A stretch of DNA of 64,000 bases from DASQZT01 sp035638575 (GTDB lineage Bacteria; Acidobacteriota; Terriglobia; Bryobacterales; Bryobacteraceae): the NCBI GenBank assembly GCA_035638575.1, contig DASQZT010000259.1, positions 68,786 to 132,785 on the forward strand. The letters are read 5' to 3'. The notes beneath the pieces are model-generated. The model saw only the letters and a list, made by a program, of their open reading frames with translations, had not been told where the DNA came from and did no database searches. Position 1 is the first letter of the stretch; every line of letters starts with the position of its first letter. A program made the position numbers and the translations under genes. Positions 59,781-64,000 of the stretch are shown here, in pieces.

Positions 59781-60269
59781 ATGCCAACTGCTTCGCCGCA
59801 TTCCGTTTCCGCCGTGCCGACACTCCGCGGCGTCCGTCCGGCCAGACACGGCCGGCGCAGTGGAATCGCGCTGGTCGAATACGCCCTGGCCATGCCGCTG
59901 CTGCTTCTGATGCTGGCCGGCGTCCTGGATTACGCCCTGGCCCTGCGCACCGCAACCTCGGTGTCCACGGCGGCGCGTGCCGGCGCGGCGTACGGCAGCA
60001 GCGACCCCTCCCATACGACGGACACACTGGGTATTCAAAGTGCGGCTGTCAACTCCTCGCCGGACGTGCAAAGCATGACGGTCACCTCTTCCCGGTCCTG
60101 CCAATGCTCGGGTGGCAGTACGGTGAGCTGTTCCGGGAGTTGCACCGGCGGCAAGATGCTCATCTACGTCCAGGTCACCGTGACGGCGACCTCCTGGGAC
60201 ATCTTCAGCTATTCCGGGCTGGGCTTTACCGGCAGCACGTCGGCCCAGGCCAGCATGCGGGCGCAATGA
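59781..60269 (+). CDS. TadE-like pseudopilin with four-Cys loop
   Basis: A 162-residue TadE-domain protein starting two bases after the TadG-like stop. Basic residues precede the family segment SGIALVEYALAMPLLLLMLAGVLDYAL, which includes the Glu expected at position five from the helix start. The external part has a four-Cys loop (SCQCSGG and SCSGSCTGG) that could form disulfides. TadE proteins are thought to be minor pilins of the Flp machine. Confidence 0.85.
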   Translation: MPTASPHSVSAVPTLRGVRPARHGRRSGIALVEYALAMPLLLLMLAGVLDYALALRTATSVSTAARAGAAYGSSDPSHTTDTLGIQSAAVNSSPDVQSMTVTSSRSCQCSGGSTVSCSGSCTGGKMLIYVQVTVTATSWDIFSYSGLGFTGSTSAQASMRAQ

Positions 60270-60282
60270 GGAGGCGAAACCG

Positions 60283-60696
60283 ATGACGGTCCTGCGCAGC
60301 CGCTCCGCCGCCCGGCGCGGAAGTACGTTGATCGAATCCGCACTTACCCTGGCGTCGTTCGCCATCCTGATGGCCGGCATCATGGAGTTGGGCTTCACCG
60401 GGCTGGTTTCCAATTCCATCTCGTTTGCGGCCCAGCGGGCGGCGCGCTACGCCTCCGTGCGCGGCAGCGCCAGCGGCCATCCGGCTGCTGTCTCGGACAT
60501 TCAAGCAACGGCTCAGCAGTACGCCAGCCCGCTGAATCCCATTGACCTTACCGTGACGGTCACCTGGACGCCCAACAACAATCCCGGGAGCCTGGTCGAG
60601 GTTGACGTGTCGTACTCGTTCACTCCGACGCTGCTTCCACTGTCCGCCACCGCGCTGACGCTCAAAAGCAAAGCTCGCCAGGCCATCGTGCAATAG
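60283..60696 (+). CDS. TadE-like pseudopilin
   Basis: A 137-residue TadE-domain protein 13 bases after the previous gene, with GAGGAGG as ribosome-binding site. The segment RRGSTLIESALTLASFAILMAGIMELGF holds the Glu and hydrophobic helix of the family; the external part (DLTVTVTWTPNNNPGSLVEVDVSYSF) is a beta strand-rich domain. Last gene of the Tad block on this strand, ending one base before the converging miaA. Confidence 0.85.
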   Translation: MTVLRSRSAARRGSTLIESALTLASFAILMAGIMELGFTGLVSNSISFAAQRAARYASVRGSASGHPAAVSDIQATAQQYASPLNPIDLTVTVTWTPNNNPGSLVEVDVSYSFTPTLLPLSATALTLKSKARQAIVQ

Positions 60697-60697
60697 G

Positions 60698-61720
60698 TCA
60701 GGCGAACGGCCCCGTTTCCGCCAAAAAACCTCCCACCCGCTCGATGGCCGCCCGCCGGACCTCAGGCGCGTCGCCGAATCCCTTCAGCCACACCAGCCCG
60801 GCCTCCCGGCGAAACCACGTGATCTGCCTTTTGGCATATTGGCGCGTGTTACGCTGCGCGTAAAAAACCGCCTCGCGGAGACTCAGCTCCCCCTGGAGGA
60901 ACTGCATGGCCTGCCGGTAGCCGTGCGATTCGAACGGCTTCGAGCCGGCGGCGAATCCCAGCGCCAGGATGTGCCGCACCTCCTCCACCAGGCCGTGTTC
61001 GAACATCCCGGCCGAGCGCAGGTCGAGCCGCTCGTAAAGGGCGTCGCGGTCGGGCAACAATCCCAGCTTGAGGACCCGGTAACCCCGCAGGCCATCCCGC
61101 CCCTGGCGGAACAGTTCGCTCACCGGACGCCGCACCAGCAGGCACACTTCGAGCGCCCGCATCACTTTGGGCACATCGTTGGCGTGAATCTTCCGCGCGG
61201 CGTCGGAATCCAATCGGGTAAGAATACGGTGGAGAGAGCCGGGACGGCGCGCCTCCCGGGCAGCCAGGCGGTCGCGCAGTTTCTGATCGCGTGTGGGGCC
61301 TTCGAACAGTCCGTCCAGCAGGGCTCGCAGGTAGAAGCCCGTGCCTCCGGCCACTACCGGAAGGCGGTGGCGCGCCGTGATCCCCGCCAGCGCTTCCCGT
61401 GCCAGCCGGGCATATTCGCCGGCAGTAAATAATTCGTCGGGATTCACAACATCCATCAGGTGGTGCCGAATCGTACGCCGTTCCGCCGCCGGCAGCTTGG
61501 CCGTGCCGATATCGAAGTGCCGAAATACCTGCAGCGAGTCGCAGTTGACGATTTCTCCGTTGAACTCTTCCGCAATCGCGAGAGCCAACTCACTTTTTCC
61601 GGAGCCGGTGGGCCCGGCCACTGCAACCAGGGGGGCGTCCGGTGCGTCATCGAGTACAGGCGCGTCGGGAGTGGAGTGGACTTTTTTGTCGTCGCCGAGC
61701 TGTTTCGAGTCCGTTGCCAT
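60698..61720 (-). CDS. miaA: tRNA dimethylallyltransferase
   Basis: A 340-residue MiaA enzyme, which adds a dimethylallyl group to the N6 of A37 in tRNAs reading codons that begin with U. It has VAVAGPTGSGKSELAL (P-loop), NCDSLQVFRHFDIGTAKLPAAE with the Asp and Gln of the family, HHLMDVVNPDE, VAGGTGFYLRALLDGL, and the C-terminal YAKRQITWFRRE. The N-terminal 30 residues before the P-loop are longer than in E. coli. It converges on the Tad block. Confidence 0.95.
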   Translation of the reverse strand: MATDSKQLGDDKKVHSTPDAPVLDDAPDAPLVAVAGPTGSGKSELALAIAEEFNGEIVNCDSLQVFRHFDIGTAKLPAAERRTIRHHLMDVVNPDELFTAGEYARLAREALAGITARHRLPVVAGGTGFYLRALLDGLFEGPTRDQKLRDRLAAREARRPGSLHRILTRLDSDAARKIHANDVPKVMRALEVCLLVRRPVSELFRQGRDGLRGYRVLKLGLLPDRDALYERLDLRSAGMFEHGLVEEVRHILALGFAAGSKPFESHGYRQAMQFLQGELSLREAVFYAQRNTRQYAKRQITWFRREAGLVWLKGFGDAPEVRRAAIERVGGFLAETGPFA

Positions 61721-61811
61721 GGGGCGTCGTTATACAATGAAAAGATGACCTTCGATCGGTCCTGGGTGCGTTCTGGGTGCCTCCTGGCGGTCGAAAGAAA
61801 GTAAAGGTTCC

Positions 61812-63848
61812 ATGATTCGCTTAGCCAAAGCGCTTCTGCTCGTAGTTGCCGTGGGTTCCGTGCTGCTTGCGCAGACTCCGCAAATCCCGGCGGACACTGC
61901 CAACGCTCCGGACAACAAAGCCGGCGCCTACTTTAACTTTGCCATGGGCCGGCTGTACGCGGAACTGGCCGCCAACGAGGGTGTCCGCAGCGAGTACGTC
62001 ACCAAGGCCATCCAACATTATCAGGAAGCGCTGAAGCTCGACCCTTCCGCCAGCATTATCTTCGAGGAGCTGACCGACCTCTACATTCAGACCGGCCGCC
62101 TGCGCGACGCCATCAGCCAGGCGGAGGAGATGTTGCAGCAGAACCCCGACAACCTGGACGCCCGGCGCATGCTCGGCCGCATCTACCTGCGCTCGGCGGA
62201 AAACCAGCAGGGCCGGGTGGATGAAGCCAACGTCAGGCGCGCCGTCGAGCAGTACCAGAAGATCACCGAAAAAGATCCCAAGGATGCCGAGAGCTGGGTG
62301 ACCCTGGGGCGGCTGTACATGATCTCGAACAATTCTCCGGAAGCCGAGAAGGCGTTCAACGCCGCGCTCCTGGCGGACCCCGATAACGATGAGGCGGTCA
62401 CCCACCTGGCCGCCCTCTACGCCTTTCTGGGCGACAGCAAGCGCGCCATCGAGAAGCTCAAAGCGGCAACCGCCAGGAACCCCACCGAGCAAACCCTGTC
62501 GGCCCTGGCCGAGCAGTACGAGCAGATGAACGATTTCAAGAACGCCGCCGAAGCGCGCAAGAAGGTGATGGAACTGTCCCCCGACGATGGCCGCAACGCC
62601 CGCAGCCTCGCCGCGGACCTGATGTACTCCGACCAGCTCGATGAAGCCCTCAAGCTGTACGAGCAACTGGCCACCGAGGAGCCGCGCGATGGCGAGCTCC
62701 TGTTGGATATGTCGAAGATCCAGGTCGCCCGGCACGACCTCGCCAAGGCCCGCGAGGCGCTCAACAAGGCCCGCGCTCTCGATCCCCAGAGCCTGTCGGT
62801 GCGCTACCAGGAAGTCAAAATCCTGGAGGCCGAGGGCAAGGCCCCCGAGGCCCTCACCTCCCTCAAATCCATCCTCGACGACACCGCCCGAAAGACCTAT
62901 TCCGATGCCGACGCCCACCGCCGCGCCAACCTGCTGGATGAATACGGCGTTCTCTTGCGCAACGGCGAAAAGTACTCCCAGGCCGTCGAGGTCTTCCGCC
63001 AGATGGGGGCCCTGAGCGCGGACACGGCGCCGCATGCCGCCGCGCAGCTGGTGGATACCTACCGCCAGGCCAAGGATTATGACAATGCCCTTCGCGAAGC
63101 CGAAGCGGCCATGAAAAAGTTCCCCAACGAGCGGACCCTCAAGGTGGAGCACGCCACCGTGATTGCCGATCAGGGCAAGGTGGATGCCGCCGCCGCGGAG
63201 CTGCGCAGCCTGCTCAACGGCGACCACGACCGCGAGACTTATCTGTCCCTGGCGCAGCTCTTCGAAAAGGCCAAGCGCTATCCGGAAATGGGCGCGGCTC
63301 TCGACAACGCCGAGAAGCAGTCCGCGGACAACGAGGACAAAGAGCTGATCTACTTCATGCGCGGCGCCATGTTCGAGCGGATGAAGAGGTTTGACGCTTC
63401 CGAAGCCCAGTTCCGCAAGGTTCTCGAGTGGAATCCCGAAAACGCCGGCGCCATGAATTACCTCGGCTACATGCTGGCCGACCGGAATGTCCGCCTGGAC
63501 GAAGCCTATCAACTGGTGAAGAAGGCGCTCGATATGGAGCCCGACAACGGCGCCTATCTCGACAGCTTGGGCTGGGTGTACTACCGCCAGGGAAAGCTGG
63601 ACGAGGCCCAGTCGCTTCTGCAGAAGGCCCTGGACCACATCGGCCAGGATCCCACCGTGCACGATCACCTCGGAGACGTCTTCATCAAGATGGGCAAGAC
63701 CAGGGAAGCGATCGCACAGTGGACGGCATCCCTGAAGGCCTACCAGTCGGGCTCGCAGACGGATTCCGACCCGGATGAGATGGCCACCGTCACCAAGAAG
63801 CTGGACGCCGCGCGGGTCCGCCTCGCCCAGGAGACCAAGCAGAAGTAG
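61812..63848 (+). CDS. large exported TPR repeat protein
   Basis: A 678-residue protein with a signal peptide (LAKALLLVVAVGSVLLAQTP) and TPR-type helical repeats over nearly all its length. Examples are AIQHYQEALKLDPSASIIFEEL, AWVTLGRLYM-like SWVTLGRLYMISNNSPEAEKAFNAAL, SEAQFRKVLEWNPENAGAMNYLGYMLADR and GKLDEAQSLLQKALDHI; about fourteen to sixteen repeats. Such proteins are scaffolds for outer-membrane or envelope complexes. It diverges from miaA with 91 bases between. Specific role not deducible. Confidence 0.88.
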   Translation: MIRLAKALLLVVAVGSVLLAQTPQIPADTANAPDNKAGAYFNFAMGRLYAELAANEGVRSEYVTKAIQHYQEALKLDPSASIIFEELTDLYIQTGRLRDAISQAEEMLQQNPDNLDARRMLGRIYLRSAENQQGRVDEANVRRAVEQYQKITEKDPKDAESWVTLGRLYMISNNSPEAEKAFNAALLADPDNDEAVTHLAALYAFLGDSKRAIEKLKAATARNPTEQTLSALAEQYEQMNDFKNAAEARKKVMELSPDDGRNARSLAADLMYSDQLDEALKLYEQLATEEPRDGELLLDMSKIQVARHDLAKAREALNKARALDPQSLSVRYQEVKILEAEGKAPEALTSLKSILDDTARKTYSDADAHRRANLLDEYGVLLRNGEKYSQAVEVFRQMGALSADTAPHAAAQLVDTYRQAKDYDNALREAEAAMKKFPNERTLKVEHATVIADQGKVDAAAAELRSLLNGDHDRETYLSLAQLFEKAKRYPEMGAALDNAEKQSADNEDKELIYFMRGAMFERMKRFDASEAQFRKVLEWNPENAGAMNYLGYMLADRNVRLDEAYQLVKKALDMEPDNGAYLDSLGWVYYRQGKLDEAQSLLQKALDHIGQDPTVHDHLGDVFIKMGKTREAIAQWTASLKAYQSGSQTDSDPDEMATVTKKLDAARVRLAQETKQK

Positions 63849-63883
63849 ATCAGGCCGGATGTGGGGCAGGTTGGCAACCACTG

Positions 63884-63900
63884 GTGTCCAAATTAGACAC
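63884..63900. promoter_or_regulatory. short inverted repeat in the right-end gap
   Basis: GTGTC and GACAC with seven bases between (CAAATTA) in the 152-base stretch from 63849 to the window end. It could be part of an operator for a gene beyond the edge. Nothing else can be supported in this stretch. Confidence 0.25.
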
Positions 63901-64000
63901 GTTCAGCCAGACTCCACGTGCCAAACAATGGACATAGGCCCCCGTTCCGGCTGATTGGAAAAGCAGGTTGGTGGCTGTCGTCGTCCCGCGGGATGTCAGT

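Noticed and set aside
63908..63925. Sigma-54 promoter candidate on the minus strand (TTGGCACGTGGAGTC)
   Set aside because: The -24-like TGGCAC is present but no TTGC follows at the required spacing, and no gene starts appropriately.

Overview
The window is a densely coded chromosomal stretch of a high-GC Gram-negative bacterium. The gene families point to the Acidobacteriota, most likely the Solibacter/Bryobacter side. The pointers are an ADOP-type MacB/FtsX permease, an ECF42-type sigma factor with a DGPF partner, a very large FG-GAP/VCBS secreted protein family, a propeller-type hybrid histidine kinase, a DUF5658 membrane protein and a Kgd-type fused 2-oxoglutarate dehydrogenase. This placement is inference: there is no rRNA or tRNA gene here, and I saw no CRISPR array, transposase, integrase or phage gene. 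No gene-free stretch exceeds 300 bases.

Layout. 1-4184: the end of a Tad pilus gene (tadC) runs into a tightly packed string. It holds two microproteins with one membrane segment and an arginine block, a squalene-cyclase-like repeat protein, a DUF362 protein, a polytopic membrane protein and a third small membrane protein. I do not recognise this set as a described system. 4209-8668: DUF5658 protein, FHA-cyclase, a NarL-type two-component pair, a YbgC-like thioesterase and a bacteriohemerythrin. 8725-12689: ArsA-type ATPase with a small CxxC partner, an EamA transporter, and an ECF sigma/DGPF pair. 12942-26677: propeller hybrid kinase, secreted maltodextrinase-like enzyme, endonuclease III-like protein with altered catalytic residues, a frameshifted DUF6250 gene, a two-part glycosyltransferase, an ADOP permease and a sterol-desaturase-family enzyme.

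26810-36918 (minus): three tandem paralogous FG-GAP repeat exoproteins sharing an equal-length C-terminal block; the middle one is frameshifted. 37062-42751: amino acid permease, coiled-coil protein, Kgd-type 2-oxoglutarate decarboxylase/dehydrogenase, chorismate mutase. 42798-50574 (minus): a seven-gene glycan operon (gmd, FkbM methyltransferase, NeuD-like acyltransferase, GDP-perosamine synthase, three GT4 glycosyltransferases), which together predict synthesis and transfer of an N-acylated perosamine sugar. 50642-56318: small exported protein, a two-gene corrinoid methyltransferase module, an S46 peptidase and a secreted TIM-barrel protein. 56451-60696: a second Tad block with two Flp pilins, a CpaE-like ATPase, a TadG-like protein carrying a ten-fold SxSGG repeat, and two TadE-like pseudopilins. 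60698-63848: miaA and a large exported TPR protein.

The window has a strong cell-surface theme: Tad pili, secreted propeller proteins, glycan synthesis, secreted hydrolases and an outward-facing hybrid sensor. Two genes (DUF6250 at 19636-20336 and the middle FG-GAP gene at 30173-33485) are each interrupted by one frameshift. These could be true decay, phase variation or assembly error.
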